From NCBI GenBank assembly GCA_903926565.1, contig CAIYJU010000127.1, positions 1 through 44,455 on the forward strand: a stretch of 44,455 nucleotides of DNA, given 5' to 3'. Within the stretch, counting starts at the first letter, position 1, and each line of letters starts with the position of its first letter. Source of the DNA: an uncultured Bacteroidales bacterium. GTDB lineage: Bacteria; Bacteroidota; Bacteroidia; Bacteroidales; FEN-979. Shown here in pieces: positions 16,648 to 25,124 of the stretch. The notes under the pieces were generated by a model, which saw only the letters and a list, made by a program, of their open reading frames with translations, made no database searches and was not told the DNA's origin. Made by a program: the position numbers and the translations under genes.

Positions 16648-17019
16648 CTTGATGTTGTGCCGGTTGACTATAGACGATTGAGTGAAACCAGGCAATCGGA
16701 GCGCAGCAAGACGATTCGCGAAAGAGTTATCCAGGCACGACAGATCCAGAAGAGGCGGTTTGAGGGATTTGAGGGGATTCACAGCAATTCTCAAATTCCT
16801 TCACGCATGTTGCGCGATGTGTGCAGGATTACTGAAGCTGGAAATAGTTTGCTGAAAACTGCCATGGAAAAACTCGGGCTTTCTGCACGTGCCTATGACA
16901 GGATACTTAAAGTTTCCAGAACCATTGCGGATCTTGATCATGCGGCTGATATTCAGACAGAACACCTTGCAGAGGCGATCAATTACCGTTCGCTCGACAG
17001 GGATAGCCGGGGGCGTTGA
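16648..17019 (+). pseudogene. Truncated second copy of the yifB 3' end
   Basis: Reading [15 protein letters not shown] to the stop at 17019, about 120 residues align with the last 120 of YifB at 13100-13464, with about 20 differences, mostly conservative. A 46-bp tract is identical in both (13388-13433 and 16943-16988). No start codon or upstream ATPase domain is present, so it cannot make a working protein. The conservative changes suggest that it diverged as part of a functional gene in another strain or paralogue before being cut off here. It marks the right border of the inserted adhesin segment. Confidence 0.9.
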
Positions 17020-17060
17020 AAAAGTAACCACAAAGGCATTCAGCAACTCAGTGCCGGCAC

Positions 17061-18092
17061 TTAATTATTCCGCAGGCATCTGACCGGCATAAATAAAGTT
17101 TTTGGTTTTACGTCATAAAACGCACGACCGGATTTCCCGTCAACAAAGAAGCAACCCGCATTTTCTTCAGGATGTCCTGTCGCCGACCACCACTGAGCCG
17201 GCCAGCCTTTCGGTGTAAAGTAACCGTCAAGCATGGCGGCAGCATTGTCTTCCCCGCCGAGGCTGTTGCACAATGAAGTCCATTCGGTCTGTGTTGGAAC
17301 ATGCCACCCGGCAGGGCAGATGTTTTGCATGTCGGCGACATCTGTCCAGTTATAATGGATTTCGTTTGACAATTTCCTGGTAGAGGAACCGGGTATTGCC
17401 GGGCCGTTCCGAAAGTGGGTAACCCTCAGGTTTTCCGCCATCCACACCTGCGCCCCAAGCGCCAGCAGGTGATACACGTTGCCGTCAACATCGGTCAGGG
17501 AATCATTGAGCCTTGAAAAAGCACCTGCACCCACTTTATCGCCATGAAGCTGCCTTTTATAGGAACAACCCTCCAGCCGGTACCTGTTTCTTTCCAACTC
17601 TGCCTGGCTTCCGTTAATGGGGATCACTATTTTCGCACCGCCGGCCGTTCCCCCGATACCTGCACCTATACCCGTACAAAGAATCGGAAAAACAATCATT
17701 GCCCCGCTTTTAAAATGCTGTTCGTCATTGGTATTGCCGGCACTGCTGCCCACCAGCACTCCGACGATCACCCCGACCACCGCCCCGGCGATGCCGCCGA
17801 TCAGCACGGCTGTTCCTTCTGTTCCCGTCCTTTTGAGATCGACCTGTTTAATGTCCTTTGACCACACCTCTGCCGCGGCATTGGAGCCGGAATGGGTGCT
17901 GTTCCTTACTGATTTTGTTGTGACAAGGACAGAAGAATCCCTGGTTTCATACAAATATCCTTCAATGTTTCTGGCATGCTTCATCGGAGTTACCCATATC
18001 CTGTAAGGCTTCTGAATGATCTGGTCAGTCTGAGCCGGAAGTGACGTGGTCAAGGTGATGATTAAACAAAGGGTCATGCAAGTCGTTTTCAT
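17061..18092 (-). CDS. Secreted FSU-paralogous-domain protein with glycine-zipper segments
   Basis: 343 residues from the ATG at 18092 (MKTTCMTLCLIITLTTSLPAQ, a signal peptide); 13 upstream codons are open but unlikely. The middle has two hydrophobic glycine-rich segments (AVLIGGIAGAVVGVIVGVLVGSSAG and FPILCTGIGAGIGGTAGG, split here) resembling glycine-zipper membrane helices. The C-terminal half is the Fibrobacter-paralogous domain (TIGR02145 type): DVDGNVYHLLALGAQVWMAENLR, ICPAGWHVPTQTEW, WWSATGHPEENAGCFFV, and the end MPVRCLRN. These domains are surface-associated in Bacteroidota and resemble C-type-lectin-like folds. Function unknown. Confidence 0.85.
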   Translation of the reverse strand: MKTTCMTLCLIITLTTSLPAQTDQIIQKPYRIWVTPMKHARNIEGYLYETRDSSVLVTTKSVRNSTHSGSNAAAEVWSKDIKQVDLKRTGTEGTAVLIGGIAGAVVGVIVGVLVGSSAGNTNDEQHFKSGAMIVFPILCTGIGAGIGGTAGGAKIVIPINGSQAELERNRYRLEGCSYKRQLHGDKVGAGAFSRLNDSLTDVDGNVYHLLALGAQVWMAENLRVTHFRNGPAIPGSSTRKLSNEIHYNWTDVADMQNICPAGWHVPTQTEWTSLCNSLGGEDNAAAMLDGYFTPKGWPAQWWSATGHPEENAGCFFVDGKSGRAFYDVKPKTLFMPVRCLRNN

Positions 18093-18603
18093 GATTATGA
18101 GGTTTAGCTTTGCAGGAAAAATATCAGACATGCTGATTGGTGTTTACATCTGTAAAATTAGCGTCATGTGACTTGTTTTCAAAATTGTTTTCGACGCCCG
18201 GCTTTCCGTTTATTTGAGTAATTCACGACAAATGACGTTTCGGGGCGGATGCACTTGCATTTCCTCATATTTATGGCAAGGGATCCAGTGTTTTTAGGAA
18301 TTTCTGCAACATTTTATCGTGGTTTTGGAAAAAAAACCAGTTTTGAGCCACCCCTAAAATCAATATTCCTGACTGGCTCTCGTCGGGGGAGACAGTATCC
18401 CTCAGGCGGGAAACAGATGCTGAAAAACACCATGCCCGTTTGTTAAGCGGAATTCTATCGTGCTGTTAAAAGAGCTTGTAATTAATTGATGGTCCAATCA
18501 GATCAAATATTTAAGGATTGGGAAGAAATTCCCTGCGAACGATCGGGACTGGTAATAAAATTATGATGTAATTTGCAGGTAAATAATTTCGATTCCTGTT
18601 TCA
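18093..18603. other. Intergenic region between divergent genes
   Basis: About 510 bp. No gene is supported: one 65-codon frame at 18249-18446 has no recognisable features. Both flanking genes should have promoters here; only an imperfect -7 box (TAATTTG, one base short) is seen near 18570 before the gene at 18604. Confidence 0.5.
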
Positions 18604-19842
18604 ATGAAAATGAAGCTTCACTTTACCATTATTCTACATCTGTCTCTTTTACTTTATTCTTTCCAGGGTCACAGCCAGCAAACCTCAGCTGAAGATAAGC
18701 TCAGGTTCAGGAGCAGCATCCATAAAGTCAAGGTTTGGACCCGGATCGCCAATGATACCACAATCGGCTTTTATGATGATGCAATGAAGGCCGTCAGGAC
18801 AGTATTGCACCGGAAAGGATACAGGGTTGAGCAGGTATTTTATGATAAAAGCCGGGCCATCACTCCCCATGACTGGGAGAAACGTATAATCGACAGCCTC
18901 GCACCTGATGAAGCCTTCCTGGACCTGTTAACAAGGATCATTGCCGACAGCATTCGTACAAGTAATCCCGACTTTGTCAGCAAGCACGTTGTCAGCAACG
19001 GCGTTCCGGTCGCCCAATACAAGATTACCCCGGAAAATTCCAGTGATGTTGATGTGCGGTATCAATCCTTTGCCAACTCCGATTTCTACGTCAGGTGGAA
19101 TAAAGATACGACCGGATCTTTTGTCGCACTTTTCTCAAAAAGGCAGGAACTTCCCTCAGGCGATATCTTCCTTGCTGTTAAGAAAAGCTTATCAAAAACC
19201 CCGGCGTCGGCCAATCCTGTTGCGATTCCGGGGAATGAACGTGTTGCACCCGCTGAAAAGACCAGGGTGGAGATTGGATGCTTTGCAGGGTACGTTTTTC
19301 CATCTTCCATGGATATCATTGCTGCCTATTCCACAACCCTGGGAAAGGCAGAATTCAATGCCAGTGCGCATTACGGTGTTGATGTGAGTTTTGGCCTGAC
19401 GCACTCCATCGATATGCTTGTCATGTATGACAGGCAGGATACAAAATTCACGATGAAAACGGAAGATATACACGCAGATAAGGCCTTTTCAGCCAGTATT
19501 AACTATATCCTCATGGGAGCTGTTAAGAATTTCAGGGTCAGTCATGTTTTATCACCCTATGCCGGCCTCTCTTTCGGCAGTGTAAACATCACCCAGAAAG
19601 ATGATTTTTACAGGGATGTGTGGTATTTTGCCCTTAATCCGCAGGCAGGAATGAAGGTCTACCTGTCCAGATTGATCGGACTGCGTTTCCAGGCATATTG
19701 TATGTACCAGATACATCCCCGGAAAGCACCTTTCCTCTATTCTGATAATTCGTTTTCAAATTACTGGAATGCCTGGTCAAATATGCTCCAGGTTGGTTTC
19801 TCCGGTGGGATTATTTTCAGGATTGGCACAGGGAAAAAGTAA
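18604..19842 (+). CDS. Secreted protein with C-terminal beta-barrel-like domain
   Basis: 412 residues, signal peptide ending SFQGHSQ. Residues about 30-190 are soluble and unrecognised (HKVKVWTRIANDTTIGFYDDAMK). From about 220 the sequence turns into alternating strands with aromatic girdles (VEIGCFAGYVFPSSM, ASAHYGVDVSFGLTHSIDMLVMYDRQD, SHVLSPYAGLSFGSVNI, QVGFSGGIIFRIGTGKK), typical of an outer-membrane barrel. It may be a surface protein with a periplasmic N-terminal domain. The stop lies 2 bp from the convergent prenyltransferase stop. Family unknown. Confidence 0.75.
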   Translation: MKMKLHFTIILHLSLLLYSFQGHSQQTSAEDKLRFRSSIHKVKVWTRIANDTTIGFYDDAMKAVRTVLHRKGYRVEQVFYDKSRAITPHDWEKRIIDSLAPDEAFLDLLTRIIADSIRTSNPDFVSKHVVSNGVPVAQYKITPENSSDVDVRYQSFANSDFYVRWNKDTTGSFVALFSKRQELPSGDIFLAVKKSLSKTPASANPVAIPGNERVAPAEKTRVEIGCFAGYVFPSSMDIIAAYSTTLGKAEFNASAHYGVDVSFGLTHSIDMLVMYDRQDTKFTMKTEDIHADKAFSASINYILMGAVKNFRVSHVLSPYAGLSFGSVNITQKDDFYRDVWYFALNPQAGMKVYLSRLIGLRFQAYCMYQIHPRKAPFLYSDNSFSNYWNAWSNMLQVGFSGGIIFRIGTGKK

Positions 19843-19844
19843 AT

Positions 19845-20720
19845 TTATTTCCAGAAAAGGTCAGCGATGAGAAAGCAGGCAAAGACGACCGAAGCCATTC
19901 CGTTCATCGTGGCAAAGGCAAGGTTGACGCGGGAAATATCGGTTGGTTTAACAATAATGTGTTCGTAACAAAGGAGGATTGCAAAAATGGCGGCACCTGT
20001 CCAGTAGAGCAGGTGGAAATTCCCGATGATGCCACCGGCAGCTACCAATGCCAGTGCGATGAGGTGGAACAATGAAGAGAGGATCAGTGCGTTTGTCCGG
20101 CCCAGCCTGGCGGGGAGGGAATTCAACTTTTCCATACGGTCGAATTCCATATCCTGAAGGGAGTACAGGATATCGAAACCGGCAACCCAAAAGATCACGA
20201 TGAATGAATAAATGAGCGGGAGCAGGTCGAACCGCGCTGTAACAGCCAGGTAAGCGCCTATAGGAGCCAGCGCCAGCCCGATGCCGAGAAAGAGATGCGA
20301 CAGATAGGTAAAGCGTTTGGTCAGGCTGTATCCCAACACCACCAGCAATGCCACCGGAGAGAGCAAAAAACAGAGAAAGTTCAGTAAATAGCTTGCGAAC
20401 ATGAACAGGATGGAATTAATGATCACGAAAAGCAATGCCGATTTCGGACTGATGATGGCGCTTGGAATTTCACGCATGGCCGTGCGGGGATTTTTTTTAT
20501 CAATTTCACGGTCGGCATAACGGTTGAACCCCATGGCGGCATTGCGGGCGAAAAGTACGCACAGCAAAACCAGCAACAACGTACGGATGTTTATATCCTG
20601 GTGATCAGTATTTAATGCCAGGGAGAACCCGATGAAGGCAAAAGGCAGGGAAAAAATGGTGTGATTTATTTTGACAAGGGAAAAATAGTCAGATATCTTT
20701 GAATTAATCGCAACAGGCAT
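19845..20720 (-). CDS. UbiA-family polyprenyltransferase (MqnP/UbiA-like)
   Basis: 291 residues from the ATG at 20720 (MPVAINSKISDYF). A TTG further up is inside the frame but just before it lies a -7 box at 20739-20746. Family marks: NRYADREIDKKNPRTAMREIP (first Asp-rich motif) and YSLQDMEFDRMEKLNSLPARLGR (second), with eight or nine membrane helices. UbiA enzymes join a prenyl chain to an aromatic acid. In Bacteroidota lacking ubiquinone the close homologue is usually placed in menaquinone synthesis, in futalosine-pathway species as MqnP. The substrate is inferred, not shown. Confidence 0.88.
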   Translation of the reverse strand: MPVAINSKISDYFSLVKINHTIFSLPFAFIGFSLALNTDHQDINIRTLLLVLLCVLFARNAAMGFNRYADREIDKKNPRTAMREIPSAIISPKSALLFVIINSILFMFASYLLNFLCFLLSPVALLVVLGYSLTKRFTYLSHLFLGIGLALAPIGAYLAVTARFDLLPLIYSFIVIFWVAGFDILYSLQDMEFDRMEKLNSLPARLGRTNALILSSLFHLIALALVAAGGIIGNFHLLYWTGAAIFAILLCYEHIIVKPTDISRVNLAFATMNGMASVVFACFLIADLFWK

Positions 20721-20738
20721 GATGGCTTTATTTGACTG

Positions 20739-20746
20739 CAAATTTA
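20739..20746 (-). promoter_or_regulatory. -7 box for the prenyltransferase gene
   Basis: TAAATTTG on the minus strand fits TAnnTTTG, 18 bp before the ATG at 20720. No -33 TTG at the usual distance. Confidence 0.4.
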
Positions 20747-20807
20747 ATAAAAACGTGGTTGCAGGTTTTTAATTGGTTGTAACTATTTCCCGGCCCAATC
20801 GTCCAAC

Positions 20808-20838
20808 TTGTCAATCTCTGGAATTTACGTTAAATTTG
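20808..20838 (+). promoter_or_regulatory. Complete Bacteroidota promoter of the methyltransferase operon
   Basis: TTG (20808-20810), 20-bp spacer, TAAATTTG (20831-20838): both -33 and -7 elements at the expected spacing. The ATG at 20857 follows 18 bp later. It is the clearest primary-sigma promoter in the window. Confidence 0.6.
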
Positions 20839-20856
20839 TAGCTTTATATTTTAATT

Positions 20857-21651
20857 ATGAGCAGGCAGGTCGAAGCCGTAGTTGGATATCTCAAACATGC
20901 GGTGAGGGCGCAATCGAAGTATCATATTCACTCGCCGTTTGTTTATGGTTTTTACAGGGATGTTTTAATGGACCAGCGCACCTACATCCAGTACAGGATT
21001 GTTAACAGGTTGCGTAAAGAACTTGAAACCGTAAGCCGGTTTATCAAGCGCAAGGATATGGGTGCCAGGTGTAAAGACTTTCCATGCGATCAGCGGTTTG
21101 TCAGGGTGAAAGATATAATTAACCACTCCTCTGTGAGCCGGAAAAACGGGGAGTTCCTGTTCAGGCTGATCAGGGAATACAAGCCTGCATCCATTCTGGA
21201 ACTGGGAACGTCATTGGGAATCAGTACAATATATTTTGGGTTGGCTGCTCCTGAAAGCAAGATTATTACCATTGAAGGTTGTATTGATTCGGCCAATCTT
21301 GCCCGCGAGAATTTTGAAAAGACGGGTCTGAAAAATGTCCTTGTGATCACGGGGAATTTTGAAGATAAACTCGCCCTGGCCCTTGCTGAAATGCCATCTC
21401 CTGACCTGGTGTTTTTTGATGGCAACCATAAAAAGGAACCCACGCTCGCCTATTTTGAGCAATGCCTTCAGCATGTTCATCCGGATGCAATTTTTATTTT
21501 TGATGATATCCACTGGTCGGCCGGAATGGAGGCTGCCTGGAATATCATCAGGCAGCATCCTCAGGTTAAAGTGAGCATCGACATTTACCACATGGGTATT
21601 GTGTTTTTCAAAGAAGAACTTAGTAAGGAAGATTTTACCATACGATTTTAA
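20857..21651 (+). CDS. Class I SAM-dependent methyltransferase
   Basis: 264 residues. SAM-binding motif I is [15 protein letters not shown] (about 111-125), followed by [23 protein letters not shown] (acidic ribose contact) and [22 protein letters not shown], which resembles O-methyltransferase family 3 and related enzymes. An unusual N-terminal part of about 85 residues ([16 protein letters not shown]) is shared with Bacteroidota homologues that are often annotated only as methyltransferases. Cytosolic; substrate unknown. First gene of an operon with the ABC ATPase 11 bp downstream. Confidence 0.88.
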   Translation: MSRQVEAVVGYLKHAVRAQSKYHIHSPFVYGFYRDVLMDQRTYIQYRIVNRLRKELETVSRFIKRKDMGARCKDFPCDQRFVRVKDIINHSSVSRKNGEFLFRLIREYKPASILELGTSLGISTIYFGLAAPESKIITIEGCIDSANLARENFEKTGLKNVLVITGNFEDKLALALAEMPSPDLVFFDGNHKKEPTLAYFEQCLQHVHPDAIFIFDDIHWSAGMEAAWNIIRQHPQVKVSIDIYHMGIVFFKEELSKEDFTIRF

Positions 21652-21662
21652 CCAGCATTTCC

Positions 21663-22397
21663 ATGAACAACGAAGTCATTCGCCTCGAAAGCATTGTAAA
21701 AAACTATAAAATCGGAACCATCCTGGTTGAAGCCTTGCGGGCGGTATCCCTTGTGATACGCAAAAACGAATTTGTCGCACTGATGGGACCTTCCGGATCC
21801 GGGAAGTCCACCCTGATGAACATTCTCGGGTGCCTGGATACCCCTACAAGCGGGAGCTACCTGCTGAACGGGGAGGATGTGAGTAAGATGGATGATAATG
21901 CGCTGGCTGAGATCAGGAACCGCCAGATCGGCTTTGTGTTTCAGACATTTAATTTGCTGCCACGATCAACAGCCCTTGAAAATGTGATGCTCCCCCTGAT
22001 CTATGCCGGTGTCGGAAAGGCAAAACGGATCGAACTCGCCAAACAAACCCTGGAAGAGGTTAAATTGGGTGACCGTATGGCACACAGGCCGAATGAGTTG
22101 TCGGGCGGACAGCGGCAACGCGTTGCCATTGCCCGGGCACTGGTGAATCACCCGGCAATCATCCTTGCCGATGAACCAACCGGGAACCTCGACTCAAAAA
22201 CCTCTGTTGAGATCCTCGGACTCCTTGAACAGATTCACAAAATGGGTAATACGGTAATCATTGTAACCCATGAAGAGGACATTGCTCAACATGCACATCG
22301 GATCATCCGCCTTATGGATGGAAAGATCAATGTTGATGAGGCAAATACAAATATTAAAACCATTTCCGACTACCATTTCAACGGGGTAGTCCAGTAG
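21663..22397 (+). CDS. ABC transporter ATP-binding protein (LolD/MacB type)
   Basis: 244 residues. Walker [11 protein letters not shown]-loop [22 protein letters not shown], signature [15 protein letters not shown], Walker [14 protein letters not shown] and switch His in VTHEED. The sequence around the Q-loop and TGNLDS is typical of the LolD/MacB/FtsE group, which works with FtsX-like permeases on lipoprotein release or macrolide and peptide export. No permease gene is beside it; it must pair with one elsewhere. Second gene of the operon starting at 20857. Confidence 0.92.
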   Translation: MNNEVIRLESIVKNYKIGTILVEALRAVSLVIRKNEFVALMGPSGSGKSTLMNILGCLDTPTSGSYLLNGEDVSKMDDNALAEIRNRQIGFVFQTFNLLPRSTALENVMLPLIYAGVGKAKRIELAKQTLEEVKLGDRMAHRPNELSGGQRQRVAIARALVNHPAIILADEPTGNLDSKTSVEILGLLEQIHKMGNTVIIVTHEEDIAQHAHRIIRLMDGKINVDEANTNIKTISDYHFNGVVQ

Positions 22398-22433
22398 TTC
22401 GAACCCGGCCTTTCAATGAAAATTTATTGACCA

Positions 22434-23441
22434 ATGCATAAAGAGGGCAATTATAAGAAGTTATTCGACGATTTCAACCATTTGAACATCCTGATCATCG
22501 GGGATGTAATGGTTGATTCGTATTTGTGGGGAAAGGTGGAACGTATCTCGCCGGAGGCCCCGATTCCGATTGTGGCACTGAGAAAACGGGAGAACCGGAT
22601 GGGAGGAGCTGCGAACGTGGCCATGAACCTCCGTGCCATGGGTGCAAATCCAATCCTGTGTTCAGTGATTGGCACAGACGAAAAAGGTGACCAGTTTCTT
22701 GAACTGCTGAAGAAAGAGAAGATAACCGATGATGGAATTGTGCGAAGCTCACGCCGTATCACGACAACAAAATTCAGGATTTTCGGTAATTCTTGCCAGA
22801 TGCTGCGTGTGGATGAGGAGATTGACAATGATCTTGTTCAGGGCGACTTCCTCACCCTCATCCGTGTGATCGATCAGATTCTCGCTAAAGTTACTGTTGA
22901 TTGCATCATTTTTCAGGATTATGACAAGGGGGTTGTTACCCAAAAACTGATTGAAGAAGTCGTAAACCGTGCCCGGGAAGCTAAAATACCGGTTACCGTC
23001 GATCCGAAAAAGAAAAACTTCATGAGTTATAAGCATGTGACCCTGTTTAAGCCCAATCTGAAGGAGATGAAAGACGGCCTAGGTCTGAATGAGGATCTTC
23101 TTGATAATCAGTCTGTCATTGATGCTGCTCAAAAGCTCCGCACCATGCTTGACTGCCGGTATGTGCTCACGACGATGTCGGACAAGGGCGTCCTGATGAG
23201 CCTTAAAGAGAAGTCTGAAGAGAAGAATATTTTCATTCCTGCCCACATGCGGATGATTTCCGATGTTTCCGGTGCCGGAGATACTGTCATCAGCCTGGCT
23301 TCACTTTGCCTGGCGATGAACCGCAATCCCAATGAAATTGCCTACATTTCCAACCTGGCAGGAGGCCTTGTGTGCGAAGAGGTGGGGGTGGTGCCCATCA
23401 ACAAAGAGAAACTGCTCAGGGAAGTAATGGGACTGCTGTAG
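22434..23441 (+). CDS. PfkB-family kinase, heptose-7-phosphate kinase (RfaE/HldE N-domain) type
   Basis: 335 residues. PfkB features: NILIIGDVMVDSYLWGKVERISPEAPIPIV at the start, MGGAANVAMNLRAMGANP, DYDKGVVTQKLI, VDPKKKNFMSYKHVTLFKPNLKE and the catalytic SGAGDTVISLASL. The order matches the kinase half of HldE, which phosphorylates D-glycero-beta-D-manno-heptose 7-phosphate for LPS core heptose. The nucleotidyltransferase half is absent, so the second step needs a separate protein; a related sugar as substrate is possible. It is followed after 3 bp by the FAD oxidoreductase. Confidence 0.87.
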   Translation: MHKEGNYKKLFDDFNHLNILIIGDVMVDSYLWGKVERISPEAPIPIVALRKRENRMGGAANVAMNLRAMGANPILCSVIGTDEKGDQFLELLKKEKITDDGIVRSSRRITTTKFRIFGNSCQMLRVDEEIDNDLVQGDFLTLIRVIDQILAKVTVDCIIFQDYDKGVVTQKLIEEVVNRAREAKIPVTVDPKKKNFMSYKHVTLFKPNLKEMKDGLGLNEDLLDNQSVIDAAQKLRTMLDCRYVLTTMSDKGVLMSLKEKSEEKNIFIPAHMRMISDVSGAGDTVISLASLCLAMNRNPNEIAYISNLAGGLVCEEVGVVPINKEKLLREVMGLL

Positions 23442-23444
23442 CTG

Positions 23445-24665
23445 ATGACAACAGATGCAGATGTAATTATTGCCGGTGCAGGTCCGGCCGGTTCACTGGC
23501 TGCTTATGAGCTTGCCATCCGCGGTGTTTCTACCCTGATCCTTGAAAAGTCGTCCTTTCCCCGCTACAAGGTTTGTGGTGCCGGGCTGACTTATAAAATC
23601 CTCCGGGAAATCCCTTTTGACATTTCATCAGTTTTTGAAACACAAATAGATACGATTGTATTTTCCAGTAACTTCAGGGAGGTATTTACAAGGACTTCGG
23701 CAGAACCCATGTTATTTTGCACCAACCGGGATAAACTCGATGATTTTCTCCTTCAAAAGGCGGTTGAGGCCGGAGCAAAAGTCATTCACGGTGCGAAAGT
23801 GATGGAAGTGCTGCAGGAACAGGATTTTGTAAACGTTATAACGAGGGATCGCACTTTCCACTCAAAACTGGTAATCGGGGCAGAGGGTGCTTCCGGCGCG
23901 GTGGCCAGGTCTGCAGGCCTCCGAACCAACATATTGCCAGGTCTTGCATGGGAGGCTGAAATAATGGCAGATCCCGAAATTGTAAAAGCCTTTTCTCAGA
24001 AGGTATTCCTTGACTGGGGCACATTTCCCGGAGGTTATGGCTGGGTTTTTCCCAAAGGTGACCATTTTTCTATTGGTGTCGGAGGTCCGGCCAGCCTGTC
24101 GCGGTGGATGATGCCCTATTATGAAAGGTTGCTGAAATATCTCGAAATGGAGTTTGGGATAAAGGTTATTGAAACGATTTCTCTTAAATCCTGGCCCATC
24201 CCTGTGAGGGTTAAGGAGAGCGTTTTTCACAACAGGCGTGTACTTGTAGCCGGTGATGCAGCGGGACTTACGGATCCACTGACGGGAGAGGGAATCTACT
24301 ATGCAGTAAGGTCAGGAATCCTTGCTGCCAGGAGCTGCCACGCATACTTAACCGGTGTCAGCACCTCCCTGGAGTCCTATACCCATGCGGTGAATAAGGA
24401 GCTGATGCAGGAGCTGCTGGCAGCAAACAGGATCAGGGATTTATTTAATATTGTCCCGTTGAGGATCCATCGTTTTATACGCGACAGCGATCGTGCATGG
24501 AGGGCTTTTGGCATGATCCTCCGGGGGGAAAGATGGTATGCCGATGTTCCCCAGGGATTTGGCAAATGGAAGAGGTTATGGACTTTGGCATGCACGGTTT
24601 CACGCTGGATTTCAAAGATCCGTGAGCAACGTTTTCTGACAACAGGGTTTAGAAAAAGCGGATGA
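23445..24665 (+). CDS. Geranylgeranyl-reductase-family FAD oxidoreductase
   Basis: 406 residues. Rossmann FAD motif DVIIAGAGPAGSLAAYELA, SSFPRYKVCGAGLT, CTNRDKLDDFLLQKAVEAGA, WVFPKGDHFSIGVGG and the second FAD motif RVLVAGDAAGLTDPLTGEGIYYAVRSG define the geranylgeranyl reductase group. Members reduce double bonds in prenyl chains or polar lipids. Possible links are side-chain saturation of menaquinone (a UbiA-type enzyme is near) or lipid modification. Substrate inferred only. It ends 3 bp from the convergent yqeY stop. Confidence 0.88.
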   Translation: MTTDADVIIAGAGPAGSLAAYELAIRGVSTLILEKSSFPRYKVCGAGLTYKILREIPFDISSVFETQIDTIVFSSNFREVFTRTSAEPMLFCTNRDKLDDFLLQKAVEAGAKVIHGAKVMEVLQEQDFVNVITRDRTFHSKLVIGAEGASGAVARSAGLRTNILPGLAWEAEIMADPEIVKAFSQKVFLDWGTFPGGYGWVFPKGDHFSIGVGGPASLSRWMMPYYERLLKYLEMEFGIKVIETISLKSWPIPVRVKESVFHNRRVLVAGDAAGLTDPLTGEGIYYAVRSGILAARSCHAYLTGVSTSLESYTHAVNKELMQELLAANRIRDLFNIVPLRIHRFIRDSDRAWRAFGMILRGERWYADVPQGFGKWKRLWTLACTVSRWISKIREQRFLTTGFRKSG

Positions 24666-24668
24666 GTT

Positions 24669-25124
24669 TCAGGAATTTGCAAGCAAATTTTTCACAATAA
24701 CTGAAATCATCTTGTTGTCGGCTTTGCCGGCGAGTTCCTTCGACGCAGCTCCCATCACCTTGCCCATATCTTTTACGGAGCTGGCGCCGGTTTGTGTGAC
24801 TATATTCTGAATAATCGCTGTCACTTCTGCTTCCGACATTTGCTGTGGCAGATAGGTTTCTATGACGGAGGCATCATACAACTCCTTCTCAGCAAGCTCC
24901 GGGCGACCGGCCTGACTATAGATGTCTGCTGATTCGCGGCGTTGCTTGATCATCTTCTGAAGAATTTTCAGTTCTACCTCTTCCCCAATCTCAGCTGCAG
25001 CGCCCTCTTTGGCCTTTTCCAGCAACAAAGCCGCTTTGATTGCACGCAATGCCTCAAGTTTCTTTGCATCACGGGCAAGCATCGCATTTTTAATGTCGCC
25101 ATTTATCTTTAGTTCGAGGCTCAT
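24669..25124 (-). CDS. yqeY: GatB/YqeY domain protein
   Basis: 151 residues covering one YqeY domain: MSLELKINGDIKNAMLARDAKKLEALRAIKAAL, ELKILQKMIKQRRESADIYSQAGRPELAEKE, ETYLPQQMSEAEV and the end MISVIVKNLLAN. The domain is shared with the tail of the amidotransferase GatB and probably binds tRNA; the stand-alone role is not settled. It directly follows the ftsZ stop without spacer, so it is probably part of the division operon, as in other Bacteroidota. Confidence 0.92.
   Translation of the reverse strand: MSLELKINGDIKNAMLARDAKKLEALRAIKAALLLEKAKEGAAAEIGEEVELKILQKMIKQRRESADIYSQAGRPELAEKELYDASVIETYLPQQMSEAEVTAIIQNIVTQTGASSVKDMGKVMGAASKELAGKADNKMISVIVKNLLANS

Noticed and set aside
16657..17019. 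Separate small gene from a GTG at 16657
   Set aside because: The sequence is the end of YifB without its ATPase part and homology begins upstream of the GTG; better described as a fragment.
18249..18446. 65-codon frame in the gap before 18604
   Set aside because: No signal peptide, domain or promoter; likely chance.
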